A DNA stretch of 64,000 bases from Herbaspirillum sp. Sphag64 (lineage in GTDB: Bacteria > Pseudomonadota > Gammaproteobacteria > Burkholderiales > Burkholderiaceae_D), in contig NZ_JACHYE010000016.1 of assembly GCF_014192645.1 (NCBI RefSeq), positions 23,830-87,829 on the forward strand. Reading direction: 5' to 3'. The position numbers were made by a program, and so were the translations under genes. Each line of letters starts with the position of its first letter. Within the stretch, counting starts at the first letter, position 1. Under the pieces are notes generated by a model. It was not told the DNA's origin. It saw only the letters and a program-made list of their open reading frames with translations, and did no database searches. Positions 37,192 through 46,728 of this stretch are shown here, one piece after another.

Positions 37192-38139
37192 TTACTTCTT
37201 CTTCGAAGACTGCTTTTGCGCCTCAGGCACAGCAGCGTAAGCAGCTGGGTCACCGGAGTCGGTCGGCTTTGCCAGTACAGCTTGCAGCTGCGGGCTCATC
37301 GGCACGTTCAAGTTGACACCCTTTGGTGGAATTGGCGACTGGAACCATTTCGCGTAGATCTTCTTGATATCGTCGCCCTTGTAGACGTTGATCAGCGCAT
37401 CGTCAACGACCTTCTTGAACGCTGCATCACCCAATGGCAAAATCAAGCCGTATGGCTCAACAGACAGAGCTTCGCTCGACACAACGTAATCACCAGGAGC
37501 CTTGGAGTTCGCAGCCAGCGAAGAAAGCAAAATATCATCCATCACGAACGCAACTGCACGACCAGTTTCAACCATCAGGAATGCTTCTGCATGGTCCTTC
37601 GCAGACAGAATATTCATGCCAAGATTGCGCTCTGCATTCAAGGTTGTGATCTGCTTCAGATTGGAAGTACCGGAAGTCGACACGATAGTCTTACCTTTCA
37701 GATCGTCCAGAGTCTTCAGATTCGCGGATTTCTTAGACAGGAATCGATTCGCTGTAACGAACTCAGTCACGGCAAAGGCAACCTGCTTTTGACGCTCAAG
37801 ATTATTGGTTGCCGAATCACACGAAATATCAGCTGTACCATTGGCAATCAGCGGGATACGCGTTGCCGAAGTCACAGGGATCATCTTCACATTCAACGAT
37901 GTCATACCCAACTTCTTTTGGATGGCAGTTGCAGCCTTCATACACAGATCAATCGAATAACCTTGATACGATTGCTTGTCATCCAGATAGGAGAATGGGA
38001 TCGACGCGTCGCGCACACCCAGTGTCAGAGTGCCAGATTCCTTGATTTTCTTCAGACGACCAGTCAACTCTTCAGCGTGTGCAGCACCAATCAAGACACT
38101 TGCACCCACCAATACTCCTGCCAGCTTAAATAACTTCAT
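37192..38139 (-). CDS. gltI: Glutamate/aspartate periplasmic binding protein
   Basis: Periplasmic receptor of 315 residues. The signal peptide ends near AHA|EE (about residue 22). Type II binding-protein motifs include TLTLGVRDASIPFSYLDD, YSIDLCMKAATAI, SATRIPLIANGTADISCDSATN and STSGTSNLKQI. It is the first gene of the transporter operon. The leader is unusual: the gene's own GAGGAGGT site is preceded 36 bp upstream by an identical box and a possible leader peptide whose stop overlaps the ATG. The Lys-rich C-terminus (QKQSSKKK) is longer than in E. coli GltI. Confidence 0.93.
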   Translation of the reverse strand: MKLFKLAGVLVGASVLIGAAHAEELTGRLKKIKESGTLTLGVRDASIPFSYLDDKQSYQGYSIDLCMKAATAIQKKLGMTSLNVKMIPVTSATRIPLIANGTADISCDSATNNLERQKQVAFAVTEFVTANRFLSKKSANLKTLDDLKGKTIVSTSGTSNLKQITTLNAERNLGMNILSAKDHAEAFLMVETGRAVAFVMDDILLSSLAANSKAPGDYVVSSEALSVEPYGLILPLGDAAFKKVVDDALINVYKGDDIKKIYAKWFQSPIPPKGVNLNVPMSPQLQAVLAKPTDSGDPAAYAAVPEAQKQSSKKK

Positions 38140-38174
38140 GTGACCTCCTCGAAAAATTTCACGTAGTGTACCAA
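38136..38174 (-). CDS. Possible 12-codon leader peptide of gltI
   Basis: A TTG codon at 38174 lies 5 bp after a perfect GAGGAGGT box (38179-38186). It opens a frame of 12 codons (MVHYVKFFEEVT) ending in TGA that overlaps the gltI ATG as ATGA. The frame also contains the gltI Shine-Dalgarno itself. This layout would couple gltI translation to the leader. The TTG start and short length leave it unproven. Confidence 0.35.
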   Translation of the reverse strand: MVHYVKFFEEVT

Positions 38175-38735
38175 AAGCACCTCCTCAACAATAGCCTTCG
38201 CTCCTGAAAGAACGCCGTTTGACAGCTAAATTCGGGCCGTATTCGAAAACTCCGCAAATCAGCCTATTTCAATTGAAAACCAGCTGTGTCAAAACTGAAT
38301 AATGACGATCTTTATATCGTTTTTTTTCGAATAACGAGCACCAAAAGTGCAAGTCTTGGACCAAGCTAATGCGATTCAGTTTTAAAACTCATGAAAATGC
38401 TGCAATTTATATTGATTGAGCAATAACCGTACCAGAATTCGCACTTTGGAGGCGTATGACTAGCCCCACCAAGCCAGAGACAGCATCGATGACAAACAAC
38501 GACTGCCAAGCAAACTCGCTGCCCGGCTCTGACGGGGTGAAAAATATGAGATTGTGTTTTTGCGTTGTGTAATCAAGCCTGATCGTCTATGCGATGCATG
38601 GCCCAACATGTCTCCTCCATTTACAGCTGCACTCACGCGACACAAGGGGGGACGCATGAGTTTTTCAGTCAATGAGGACGCGGTCTTCGTTATATTTTTG
38701 TGGACCGCCGTCCTCGGTGCAACTAGATCAATGCA
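38140..38735. other. Intergenic region between gltI and glutamate dehydrogenase
   Basis: About 600 bp. It carries the gltI leader with its duplicated GAGGAGGT boxes, a lone TTGACA (minus strand, 38292-38287) without a good -10, and a long hairpin at 38675-38714 (AGGACGCGGTC / GACCG-C-CGTCCT, one bulge) just after the glutamate dehydrogenase stop. That hairpin lacks a T run, so it is not a standard terminator. Short frames here have no recognisable protein character. Confidence 0.5.
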
Positions 38736-40031
38736 TCATGGATAGAGACCGCGCATTTCACGGGCTTGCAACACACGTGTGCAAGCAACAATAAACGCAG
38801 CCGTCCGCAATGACACCTTCTTTTCATCAGCCAGTTGCCACACCGCCGCGAAAGCTTCGCGCATGATGCGTGTGAGGCGAACATTGATTTCGTCTTCGGT
38901 CCAGAAGAAACTGGAGAAGTCCTGCACCCATTCGAAATAACTGACCGTCACACCACCAGCATTGGCAATCACATCAGGCACGATCAATACACCCTTATCG
39001 CGCAAAATATCGTCTGCTGCAGGGGTCGTAGGACCGTTGGCACCTTCGAGGATGATTTTTGCGCGGATGACTCCCGCATTGGCTTCAGTGATTTGCTGCT
39101 CGAGTGCAGCAGGCACCAGAATGTCGCAATCGGTAGCCCAGAACTGGGCACGATCCGCGACCTCGTCTGCGCCCGGGAAGCCGGCAACACTGCCATGCTG
39201 AGCAACGTAGGCCTGCAACGCCGGCACATCCAGCCCGCTAGCGCGAACCACGGTAGAGATATGATCCTGCACCGCTACTACTTTAGCACCTGCTTCAGCA
39301 AACAGACGCGCGGCGATACCACCTACGTTACCAAAACCCTGCACTGCGACACGCGCATCCTTGATATCGAGATTACGCTTGGCAGCAGCTTCGCAACCAA
39401 CCACAAATACCCCGCGACCGGTCGCTTCATGACGTCCCAGGCTGCCGCCCAAAGAAATGGGCTTGCCAGTCACGACGCCAGAGGACGTGCTTCCCTGGTT
39501 CATGGAATAGGTGTCCATCATCCATGCCATGATCTGCGAGTCAGTATTGACGTCCGGCGCCGGAATATCCTTGTTAGGGCCAATAATGATGCCAATTTCG
39601 CTGGTGTAGCGGCGGGTCACGCGCTGCAATTCGCCGCGGGACAAAGTACGTGGATCCAGGCGAATACCGCCTTTGGCGCCACCGTAGGGGACATTGACAG
39701 CCGCGTTCTTGACGGTCATCCAAGCCGACAATGCCATCACTTCGGACAAGGTCACGTCCTGGTGGAACCGCACACCACCCTTACCAGGACCGCGCGAAGT
39801 GTTGTGCTGAACGCGGTACCCCTCAAAGTGAGCGATACTGCCGTCATCGCGTTCAATCGGTACATCAACCACCAAAATACGCTTTGGACGCTTGAGTGTT
39901 TCTACCCAGCGCGCCAACGACCCGAGGTAGGGAGTGACACGATCAATTTGTTCGAGGTAGACGCCCCATGGACCGATGCCATGTGGAGTAAGGTAGGAAG
40001 GTACTTCGTGCTTGACTGGTTCGTTTGACAT
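38736..40031 (-). CDS. NAD(P)-dependent glutamate dehydrogenase
   Basis: Cytosolic enzyme interconverting glutamate and 2-oxoglutarate plus ammonia. From the ATG at 40031, with AAAGGAG ahead, it has 431 residues, the size of hexameric Glu/Leu/Phe/Val dehydrogenases. Visible: the substrate-binding segment [13 protein letters not shown], the catalytic Lys in [14 protein letters not shown], the dinucleotide motif VQGFGNVGG and the C-terminal [16 protein letters not shown]. Such enzymes in Burkholderiales are usually NAD-dependent and catabolic. Placement beside the glutamate uptake genes supports a glutamate-use role. Confidence 0.94.
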   Translation of the reverse strand: MSNEPVKHEVPSYLTPHGIGPWGVYLEQIDRVTPYLGSLARWVETLKRPKRILVVDVPIERDDGSIAHFEGYRVQHNTSRGPGKGGVRFHQDVTLSEVMALSAWMTVKNAAVNVPYGGAKGGIRLDPRTLSRGELQRVTRRYTSEIGIIIGPNKDIPAPDVNTDSQIMAWMMDTYSMNQGSTSSGVVTGKPISLGGSLGRHEATGRGVFVVGCEAAAKRNLDIKDARVAVQGFGNVGGIAARLFAEAGAKVVAVQDHISTVVRASGLDVPALQAYVAQHGSVAGFPGADEVADRAQFWATDCDILVPAALEQQITEANAGVIRAKIILEGANGPTTPAADDILRDKGVLIVPDVIANAGGVTVSYFEWVQDFSSFFWTEDEINVRLTRIMREAFAAVWQLADEKKVSLRTAAFIVACTRVLQAREMRGLYP

Positions 40032-40405
40032 GATGCAATCACTCCTTTGGTTCGCCATGCTTGCGCAAGATTGGTCGAGGCCGCCACAAAATGAAAAATG
40101 CAATCAAAACTATCGGCAAACTATCCTACTCCTTCAACCGCGAAAAACAGAGAGGACAGCAACTGCCTGTATGCATTTCAGTCATCTGCAATCGGAGGCC
40201 GGCTTATGCCAACCCGGGATGTTGACGCAAAGCCACAGCGCGTCGCGCTGCACTGGCATTTATCGTCATACCCGCCATCGATAGCGACGCCATCGTATGC
40301 AATGGCTGCAGCTAACGCTAATGCTTTGTGCGCATGCAACTATGCATTACACGCATAACCTTGAAATTTGACGCTAAGGAGAATAAGACTGAGGAGGAAT
40401 GATTT
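40032..40405. other. Intergenic region upstream of glutamate dehydrogenase
   Basis: About 370 bp between the LysR gene and the dehydrogenase, both on the minus strand. No terminator stem is visible after the LysR gene. I see no firm promoter, RNA or open frame with protein character. Confidence 0.4.
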
Positions 40406-41377
40406 TTATCCGTTCCTGCCAGCCCTCTTTGCGCGCGCCTCAACATCCTTGCGTTTCTCATCTTGCTCGAGCAGGTAGTCCCACAGTCTTGACACCAATA
40501 CCTTGCCAGTGCGCTGGGCGGTAGGTCGCTCACGATAGAGCCGAATTTCCATTTCCACTTCCCAGTCTCCGTTGGCACCATCAGCCCTCGCCAACTGCCT
40601 GTTGCGTACCTCGCGCAATACCGAAGACTCAGGCAAGAATGCGACACCATGCCCCTCCAGCGCCATCATCTTGAGACTTTCCGACATATCGGTTTCGTAA
40701 CGTTTTTCGAGATGTAAGGGGCTCTTGGCGTCCGTCAGAATCAGCTCCACCATCCGTCCCAGATAAGCATTCGGCGTATAGGACAAAAATGGCAACGGCG
40801 CCTTGCTGTTGCCAGGAAAAACAAAATCCGGCTTGCCGGTACGGTCACAGCGCGCATAGGGACGAACACTTTCTCGTCCCATCACGAGCATGTCGTAACG
40901 ACTGGAGTCAAGTTGCACCGGCTGCCGGGGATGGTGATAGCAGAGCAACAGATCACATCCACCATCAACAATGGTCATGACAGCATCATGTACATTCAAG
41001 GCAATCAGCCGTGTATTGAGCGGTCCGAAACCTGATTCCAGTGCACTCAGCCATTTGGGGATGTAGGTCAGCGACAAGGTATGGGGCACAGCGAAGTCAA
41101 CCGTAGTCTGTGCCGCCGGGCGCTTGCCGCGCAACAAGGCACGCGTGTTGTTGATCTGCCCCAACATCTCCACCGCCTGCTCGTAGAATACTTCACCTGC
41201 CGCAGTCAAGCGGGTTGGATAGGAGGTCCGATCAATCAGATCGGCACCCAGCCAGGCCTCCAGCGATTGAATCCGACGTGAGAATGCAGGTTGCGTCACA
41301 TGCCGTAATTCAGCCGATCGACTGAAACTATGTGTTTCTGCCAGGGAGATGAAGTCTTCCAGCCATTTGGTTTCCAT
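40406..41377 (-). CDS. LysR-family regulator resembling HypT/YjiE
   Basis: Transcription factor of 323 residues from the ATG at 41377. The N-terminus METKWLEDFISLAETHSFSR and the HTH region (VTQPAFSRRIQSLEAWLG), with NAYLGRMVELIL in the effector domain, recall E. coli HypT (YjiE), the hypochlorite-responsive regulator. The target is unknown. A charged C-terminal tail (EKRKDVEARAKRAGRNG) is extra. It lies upstream of glutamate dehydrogenase on the same strand, about 375 bp away, so a role in its control is possible but unsupported. Confidence 0.82.
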   Translation of the reverse strand: METKWLEDFISLAETHSFSRSAELRHVTQPAFSRRIQSLEAWLGADLIDRTSYPTRLTAAGEVFYEQAVEMLGQINNTRALLRGKRPAAQTTVDFAVPHTLSLTYIPKWLSALESGFGPLNTRLIALNVHDAVMTIVDGGCDLLLCYHHPRQPVQLDSSRYDMLVMGRESVRPYARCDRTGKPDFVFPGNSKAPLPFLSYTPNAYLGRMVELILTDAKSPLHLEKRYETDMSESLKMMALEGHGVAFLPESSVLREVRNRQLARADGANGDWEVEMEIRLYRERPTAQRTGKVLVSRLWDYLLEQDEKRKDVEARAKRAGRNG

Positions 41378-41455
41378 GCCTACTATTCCGTCTGAGTGAA
41401 ATGCCACATGTCTGAGCACACGTGCCGATGTTCAAAAGATACTGCCAGTCAATGA

Positions 41456-43312
41456 CTACGCCAATTGTCGCATTCCCGCACCTTCCTGTTCGGCATCTTC
41501 CTCGTTTTCCGAGAATTGCTGGCGCGCCCACATCTGGGCATAAGTACCTTCATTAGCCAGTAATTGCGCATGAGTACCGCGTTCGATGATGCGGCCCTGC
41601 TCCAGCACCAAAATCTGCTGCGCGTCGACAATGGTCGAGAGTCGATGCGCAATGATCAGCGTGGTACGGTCCCGAGCGATTTCCCGCAACTGCTCCTGAA
41701 TTGCCTGCTCGGCCTTGGAGTCCAACGCAGAAGTTGCTTCATCAAAAATCAACAATGCTGGATTTTTCAATAAGGTTCGGGCAATCGCAACACGCTGCTT
41801 TTCACCTCCGGACAACTTCAGGCCACGCTCCCCCACCATCGTGCCGTAACCATTCGGCAATGACTCGATGAAATCATGGATGTAAGCTGCCTTGGCTGCG
41901 GCAACAATATCGGCTTTGCTGCTGCCAGGCTTACCGTAGGCGATGTTGTATTCGATCGTATCGTTGAAAAGGACCGTATCCTGCGGCACGATACCGATCG
42001 TGCTACGCAACGACGTCTGCGTTACGTTACGCAGATCCTGACCGTCAATCGTAATACTGCCCGCATTCACTTCATAGAAACGATACAGCAGCCGAGACAG
42101 CGTCGACTTTCCTGATCCGCTATGCCCGACCACCGCGGTCGTGGTACCTGGCGGAATCTCGAAACAGACATCGAACAGGATTTGACGATCAGGCTCATAA
42201 CTGAAGTCGACGTGCGCAAAGCTGACCTGCGCACCACGCACAGCCAAGGGTCTGGCGTGCTCGGCATCGGCAATCTCACGATGCTGATTGAGCAATGAGA
42301 ACAGCCGCTCCATATCGGCCAGACTTTGCTTGATTTCCCGATAAATCACACCCAGAAAATTCAGCGGAATGTAGAGCTGAATCATGAATGCATTGACCAG
42401 CACCAGATCCCCTAACGTCATCTTGTGATCCATCACGCCTTGCGTGGCACGCCACAGGATCAAGGTTACCCCAATGGCAATGATGGCAGACTGGCCCGCA
42501 TTGAGCAGCGACAATGATGACTGCGATCTGACCGCCGCCGATTCATAGCGCTGCAAACCTTCGTCATAGCGTTGCGCTTCGAACTCCTCATTACCGAAAT
42601 ATTTGACCGTTTCATAGTTCAGCAAGGAGTCGATAGCACGCGTATTGGCACGCGAATCGAGCTCATTCATGGTCCGTCGAAAATGGGTGCGCCATTGCGT
42701 CACCGTAATCGTAAAGACGATATACAGGACGAGAGCCGAGGCCGTAATGATGCTGAACCAAATGTCGTAGTGCAGTACCAGGTACACCAGTACCAGACTG
42801 ATTTCAATCAAGGTCGGGAGGATGCTGAACAAGGCATATTGAACCAGGGAGGCAACCCCTCTGGTGCCACGTTCGATGTCTCGCGTCATGCCACCGGTCT
42901 GACGATTGAGATGAAAGCGCAGCGACAAGGCATGCAAATGACGAAACACCTGCAAGGCAATCGTGCGCATCGCGCGTTGCGTGACTTTGACGAAAACCAG
43001 CTCGCGCAATTCGGTAAATACGGTCGCGCCAAGGCGCAAGGCACCATAGGCAAGCAACAACGCCAGTGGCAAAACCAGCAAACCCTGAGGATGTGCCGGC
43101 GAAATCGTCAGGCGATCCACCAGTTGCTTGAGCAACAGTGGCACACCAATATTGCTTAACTTGGCCCCGACCAGAAAGAGCAACGCGAGCGAGACGCGCC
43201 ATTTGTAATTCCACAGGTAAGGAATCAACGTTCGGATCGTCTCCCAGTCACTATGCAAGGAAGCCGTTTTACTGCTCGGCGATGGTTCTGAAGAATTTGA
43301 ATATCTGCGCAT
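41456..43312 (-). CDS. Atm1/HMT1-type ABC half-transporter
   Basis: Inner-membrane exporter of 618 residues with six helices (about 30-320) fused to an ATPase domain. Motifs: Walker A VGHSGSGKST, signature KLSGGEKQR, Walker B LLIFDEATSALDS and switch AHRLST. The membrane part (LRLGATVFTELRELVFVKVTQRAMR, seen in two pieces) and HLHALSLRFHLNRQTGG are typical of the ABCB7/Atm1 branch, which exports glutathione-linked or heavy-metal conjugates. It is divergent from the thioesterase gene. Confidence 0.92.
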   Translation of the reverse strand: MRRYSNSSEPSPSSKTASLHSDWETIRTLIPYLWNYKWRVSLALLFLVGAKLSNIGVPLLLKQLVDRLTISPAHPQGLLVLPLALLLAYGALRLGATVFTELRELVFVKVTQRAMRTIALQVFRHLHALSLRFHLNRQTGGMTRDIERGTRGVASLVQYALFSILPTLIEISLVLVYLVLHYDIWFSIITASALVLYIVFTITVTQWRTHFRRTMNELDSRANTRAIDSLLNYETVKYFGNEEFEAQRYDEGLQRYESAAVRSQSSLSLLNAGQSAIIAIGVTLILWRATQGVMDHKMTLGDLVLVNAFMIQLYIPLNFLGVIYREIKQSLADMERLFSLLNQHREIADAEHARPLAVRGAQVSFAHVDFSYEPDRQILFDVCFEIPPGTTTAVVGHSGSGKSTLSRLLYRFYEVNAGSITIDGQDLRNVTQTSLRSTIGIVPQDTVLFNDTIEYNIAYGKPGSSKADIVAAAKAAYIHDFIESLPNGYGTMVGERGLKLSGGEKQRVAIARTLLKNPALLIFDEATSALDSKAEQAIQEQLREIARDRTTLIIAHRLSTIVDAQQILVLEQGRIIERGTHAQLLANEGTYAQMWARQQFSENEEDAEQEGAGMRQLA

Positions 43313-43485
43313 GGGGAAAATGAACCAAAATTAAGCGGGAACCCAGACAAGAACAGGCACTAAGGCCCGCAGTCCGGTAAACTCCAGAGACCGCATTTTC
43401 TGTTCGGACCTGCGCATTATAAAAGCGAAGCTACTCTTCGTACGGCGCCCGACCAACTTACCGCATTGCACCAGAAAGGACCGTC

Positions 43486-43905
43486 ATGTCATCCTCAGAC
43501 TACTCTTCACTGCCAGCCGGCAAGGTACCGCATCTCCGCGTCATGCCGATGCCTTCCGATGCCAATGTTTATGGTGACGTCTTTGGTGGCTGGATCATGG
43601 CGCAGGTCGACATTGCCGGATCGTTACCGGCGACACGGCGTGCGAATGGCCGTGTAGCAACCATTGCCGTGAATTCATTTTTATTCAAACATCCGGTATT
43701 TGTGGGCGATCTTCTGTCTTTTTATGCGGACATCATCAAAGTCGGCAACACGTCGATTACCGTCAATGTCGAGGTTTATGCTGAGCGTAACCGCCTGCAG
43801 GCAGAGATCGTCAAAGTGACCGAGGCCACGTTGACCTATGTGGCCACTGACGAAAACCGCAAACCGCGCAGCCTGCCCCCCCTGGGTCCGGGTGAGTCGA
43901 TTTGA
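43486..43905 (+). CDS. Acyl-CoA thioesterase, YciA-like hotdog protein
   Basis: Hydrolyses acyl-CoAs to free acids and CoA. The 139 residues form one hotdog domain with VMPMPSDANVYGDVFGGWIMAQVDIAG (catalytic Asp region) and NSFLFKHPVFVGDLLSFYA. AAAGGA precedes the ATG. It ends at a bidirectional hairpin shared with the metQ side. Confidence 0.92.
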   Translation: MSSSDYSSLPAGKVPHLRVMPMPSDANVYGDVFGGWIMAQVDIAGSLPATRRANGRVATIAVNSFLFKHPVFVGDLLSFYADIIKVGNTSITVNVEVYAERNRLQAEIVKVTEATLTYVATDENRKPRSLPPLGPGESI

Positions 43906-43919
43906 TCGTCATGGCAATA

Positions 43920-43958
43920 AAAAAAGCCGCTCAGTTTGCACTGTGCGGCCTTTTTGCT
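43920..43958. terminator. Bidirectional terminator between thioesterase gene and metQ
   Basis: Stem GCCGCTCAG / CTGTGCGGC (one mismatch) with a six-base loop, A run to the left and T run to the right. Confidence 0.82.
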
Positions 43959-44008
43959 GATGAGGCGACTAGTCCTGCAACCACCTCAGACCAGTTGTTC
44001 CAACCTCA

Positions 44009-44800
44009 TCAGAATGCAGGAACCACTGCACCCTTATATTTTTCTTCAATGAATTTCTTCACTTCAGGGGAATTCAAAGCTGCGGCCAGCTTCTTGATGG
44101 CATCACTGTTCTTGTTATCGTCACGTGCAACCAGCAGGTTTGCATACGGTGAATTGGCATCTTCGATGAACAGGGAATCCTTGATCGGATTGAGTTTGGC
44201 TTCGATTGCGTAATTGGTGTTGATCAGCGCCACATCAACCTGGTTCAACACGCGTGGCAATGTCGCCGCTTCCAGCTCGCGGAATTTCAGATGCTTCGGA
44301 TTATCGACGATATCTTTTTGTGTCGCCGAGATATTGCTTGGGTCCTTCAGCTTCAACAAACCATTGCGTGCCAACAACAACAACGCGCGGCCCGAATTCG
44401 AAGGATCGTTTGGAATCGCAATCGTAGCGCCGTCAGGGATGTCCGCTACCTTCTTATACTTCTGCGAATAAGCTGCGAACGGCTCCACGTGAACCTTGGC
44501 AACGGGAACTTCGAGATCGTTCTTATGGCTCTTCTTGAACTCATTCAGATAGGGTTGGTGCAGGTAGTAGTTACCATCGACCTGTTTTTCATTGGTTTGT
44601 AGGGCCGGTTGAATGTAGTCGGTAAATACCTTGATTTGCAGATCAACACCTTCCTTGGCCAATATTGGCTTGATGAATTCCAGAATCTCGGCATGCGGCA
44701 CCGGCGTTGCAGCGATGACCAGCTTTTCTGCCGCTTGCGCGCCAGCAACTCCGAAGTAGGCCAGCGACGCGGCCAGCAGCAGGGATAATTTACGTGACAT
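44009..44800 (-). CDS. metQ: Methionine ABC transporter binding protein
   Basis: Periplasmic or membrane-tethered receptor for D/L-methionine, 263 residues from the ATG at 44800 (AAGGAG ahead). The signal peptide ends near AQA|AE. NLPA-family motifs: VIAATPVPHAEILEF, VFTDYIQPALQTNEKQVDGNYYLHQPYL, AIPNDPSNSGRALLLLA and LINTNYAIEA. The residues upstream of this ATG in the same frame belong to the metI-metQ spacer. It is the last gene of metN-metI-metQ. Confidence 0.94.
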   Translation of the reverse strand: MSRKLSLLLAASLAYFGVAGAQAAEKLVIAATPVPHAEILEFIKPILAKEGVDLQIKVFTDYIQPALQTNEKQVDGNYYLHQPYLNEFKKSHKNDLEVPVAKVHVEPFAAYSQKYKKVADIPDGATIAIPNDPSNSGRALLLLARNGLLKLKDPSNISATQKDIVDNPKHLKFRELEAATLPRVLNQVDVALINTNYAIEAKLNPIKDSLFIEDANSPYANLLVARDDNKNSDAIKKLAAALNSPEVKKFIEEKYKGAVVPAF

Positions 44801-44855
44801 GTGAAACTCCTTTTCTTGAGGTGACTTATTTAAAATTGAATGACGAATACACTCT

Positions 44856-45518
44856 TTATTTACGCGTGAAATGCTGTACCAGACGATCGCCAAAGAATTG
44901 CAGCAACTGCACCAGGACCACCAGAATTGCGACCGTCACGATCATCACTTCTGTCTGAAAACGCTGATAACCGAAGCGAATCGCCAAGTCTCCAAGACCG
45001 CCGCCACCGATCACTCCGGACATCGCCGCGTAAGACATCAGCGTGATGGCAGTGATCGTGATGGCAGCCAGCAAACCCGGAAGTGCTTCTGGCAACAGCG
45101 CGCCGAAAATGATCTGATACGTCTTGGCACCCATCGCAGTACAGGCCTCCAACACGCCGCGATCAATCTCACGCAAGACGTTTTCCACCAATCGCGCAAA
45201 AAATGGTGCCGTGCCAATGACCAGCGGAGGAATCGATCCCTCCACGCCAAGCGAGGTTCCAACTAGCAGCAAGGTCACAGGAATCATGACGATCAGCAGA
45301 ATCAGAAACGGTACTGAGCGCAGCACATTGACCACCAACGATAGAACCAGATAAACGCCACGCTGAGCCAGTAACTGATTGCGCCCGGAGAGGAACAACA
45401 GGATCCCCAGCGGCAATCCGATCAAGACCGTAAACAGCAGCGACAACCCGGTCATCGTGAGTGTCTCGAGCGTTGCCTGGCCAATATCGCCCCAGTCGAC
45501 AACAGAAAAATCGATCAT
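44856..45518 (-). CDS. metI: Methionine ABC transporter permease
   Basis: Inner-membrane permease of 220 residues with about five helices. Family segments: NVLRSVPFLILLIVMIPVT, ENVLREIDRGVLEACTAMGAK (EAA loop) and MSGVIGGGGLGDLAIRFGYQRF. It overlaps metN by 4 bp (ATGA). Confidence 0.95.
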   Translation of the reverse strand: MIDFSVVDWGDIGQATLETLTMTGLSLLFTVLIGLPLGILLFLSGRNQLLAQRGVYLVLSLVVNVLRSVPFLILLIVMIPVTLLLVGTSLGVEGSIPPLVIGTAPFFARLVENVLREIDRGVLEACTAMGAKTYQIIFGALLPEALPGLLAAITITAITLMSYAAMSGVIGGGGLGDLAIRFGYQRFQTEVMIVTVAILVVLVQLLQFFGDRLVQHFTRK

Positions 45519-46525
45519 GCCAACACCTCGTGATGAATCGCGTAACGCTGAAATTGAGAAAACACTTCCTTGATAGCGACATCGCTACCGGATAGCTCCA
45601 CCAGTAACTGCCCGTAAGGCGTGTCCTTAATGCGCGAGATAGTGCCTTGCAAGATCGTAATGAGTGCCTCGGTCTGGGCAATCACCTGATTCAGAATTGG
45701 TTGATACGTGATGTCACCAACAAAAGTCAGGCGCACCAGTTTGCCTTTGAAGCCGGCTGTATCAAGATTGTTATCGGGATCAAAGGCGTGGCTCTCTGCG
45801 ACCAGCTTCTGGGTGACAGCATGCTGCGGACGCAAGAACACATCGACCACTCGCCCGCTTTCCACGATCTGGGCGTGATCAATAACGGCAACGCGATCGC
45901 AGATGCTACGAATGACCTGCATCTCGTGCGTGATCAATACGATGGTCAAATCCAGTTTGCGATTGATATCAAGCAGCAGACGCAGAATCGCCTGTGTTGT
46001 CTCCGGATCCAGCGCCGAAGTGGCCTCGTCGCACAAGAGCACCTGTGGGTAGTTGGCAAGTGCACGGGCAATCCCCACGCGTTGCTTCTGCCCACCTGAC
46101 AGTTGCGAAGGATATTTGTCGCCATGCTGGGTCAGGTCAACCAGATCAAGTAGCTCGGCAACCCGTTGCTGGCGTTGCTCCCGACTGTACTTGCCAGTGA
46201 TTTTCAACGGCCAGTCGATATTTTCCGCAACCGTTTTGGCGCTGAGCAAATTGAAATGCTGAAAGATCATCCCGATACGCTGACGTAGCTTGTGCAATGC
46301 GGTGCTATCGAAGGCAGTGATATCTTCATCATCAATGAAAATCTGCCCCTGGGAGGGACGCTCCAGCAGATTGAGGGTGCGAATCAGGGTACTTTTGCCT
46401 GCACCCGAACGACCAATAATGCCAAAGATCTCGCCTTTATTGATGTGCAGGTTGATATCGGAAAGCGCTGTTATTTCTCGGCCGGCGGTAGGGTAACTTT
46501 TTTGTAAATGGGAGATGCGAATCAC
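45515..46525 (-). CDS. metN: Methionine ABC transporter ATP-binding protein
   Basis: ATPase of 336 residues from a GTG at 46525, which aligns the N-terminus (VIRISHLQKSY) with MetN; an ATG nine codons upstream sits right at a likely -10 (TATAGT) and gives unrelated residues. Walker A GRSGAGKST, signature LSGGQKQR, Walker B VLLCDEATSALDP and H-switch THEM are present. The C-terminal NIL domain (about 260-336) is the methionine-binding regulatory domain that inhibits transport when cell methionine is high. No SAM riboswitch is evident upstream. Confidence 0.93.
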   Translation of the reverse strand: MIRISHLQKSYPTAGREITALSDINLHINKGEIFGIIGRSGAGKSTLIRTLNLLERPSQGQIFIDDEDITAFDSTALHKLRQRIGMIFQHFNLLSAKTVAENIDWPLKITGKYSREQRQQRVAELLDLVDLTQHGDKYPSQLSGGQKQRVGIARALANYPQVLLCDEATSALDPETTQAILRLLLDINRKLDLTIVLITHEMQVIRSICDRVAVIDHAQIVESGRVVDVFLRPQHAVTQKLVAESHAFDPDNNLDTAGFKGKLVRLTFVGDITYQPILNQVIAQTEALITILQGTISRIKDTPYGQLLVELSGSDVAIKEVFSQFQRYAIHHEVLA

Positions 46526-46670
46526 GGTAAGCCGGTATCTAAAATGGTGCATTCACTATAACAGTGCGCCTTTAGATTCCGAACTTATAAATAGTTTGAT
46601 AGTAATGCAAATTGGTAATAACAAAGGCGTGTACGCTTATCTCACGACAACACTCATAGTCGGTGCATAA

Positions 46671-46697
46671 AAAAAGCGACTGAATGCAGTCGCTTTT
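46671..46697 (-). terminator. Intrinsic terminator after fadD
   Basis: An 11-bp stem (AAAAGCGACTG / CAGTCGCTTTT) with an AATG loop, followed by T on the minus strand, 31 bp after the fadD stop. Confidence 0.88.
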
Positions 46698-46728
46698 CGG
46701 TCGATACGCTTACTGAAGCAAAGAGAAT

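Noticed and set aside
37072..38133. Plus-strand frame of 353 codons
   Set aside because: It lies exactly opposite gltI, which has a clear signal peptide, binding-protein motifs and Shine-Dalgarno; the plus frame is Cys/Arg/His/Gln-rich shadow sequence.
38460..38672. Minus-strand frame of 70 codons between glutamate dehydrogenase and gltI
   Set aside because: No Shine-Dalgarno, no recognisable residues, and composition typical of non-coding sequence.
38675..38714. Long hairpin after glutamate dehydrogenase as an intrinsic terminator
   Set aside because: The stem is good but there is no T run in either direction and the loop is long, so it is only noted within the intergenic entry.
38835..40028. 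Plus-strand frame of 397 codons
   Set aside because: Antisense to the glutamate dehydrogenase gene along its full length and without any family motif.
46526..46670. Possible SAM or methionine riboswitch before metN
   Set aside because: The region is AT-rich with promoter-like hexamers and lacks the stems expected of SAM riboswitches.
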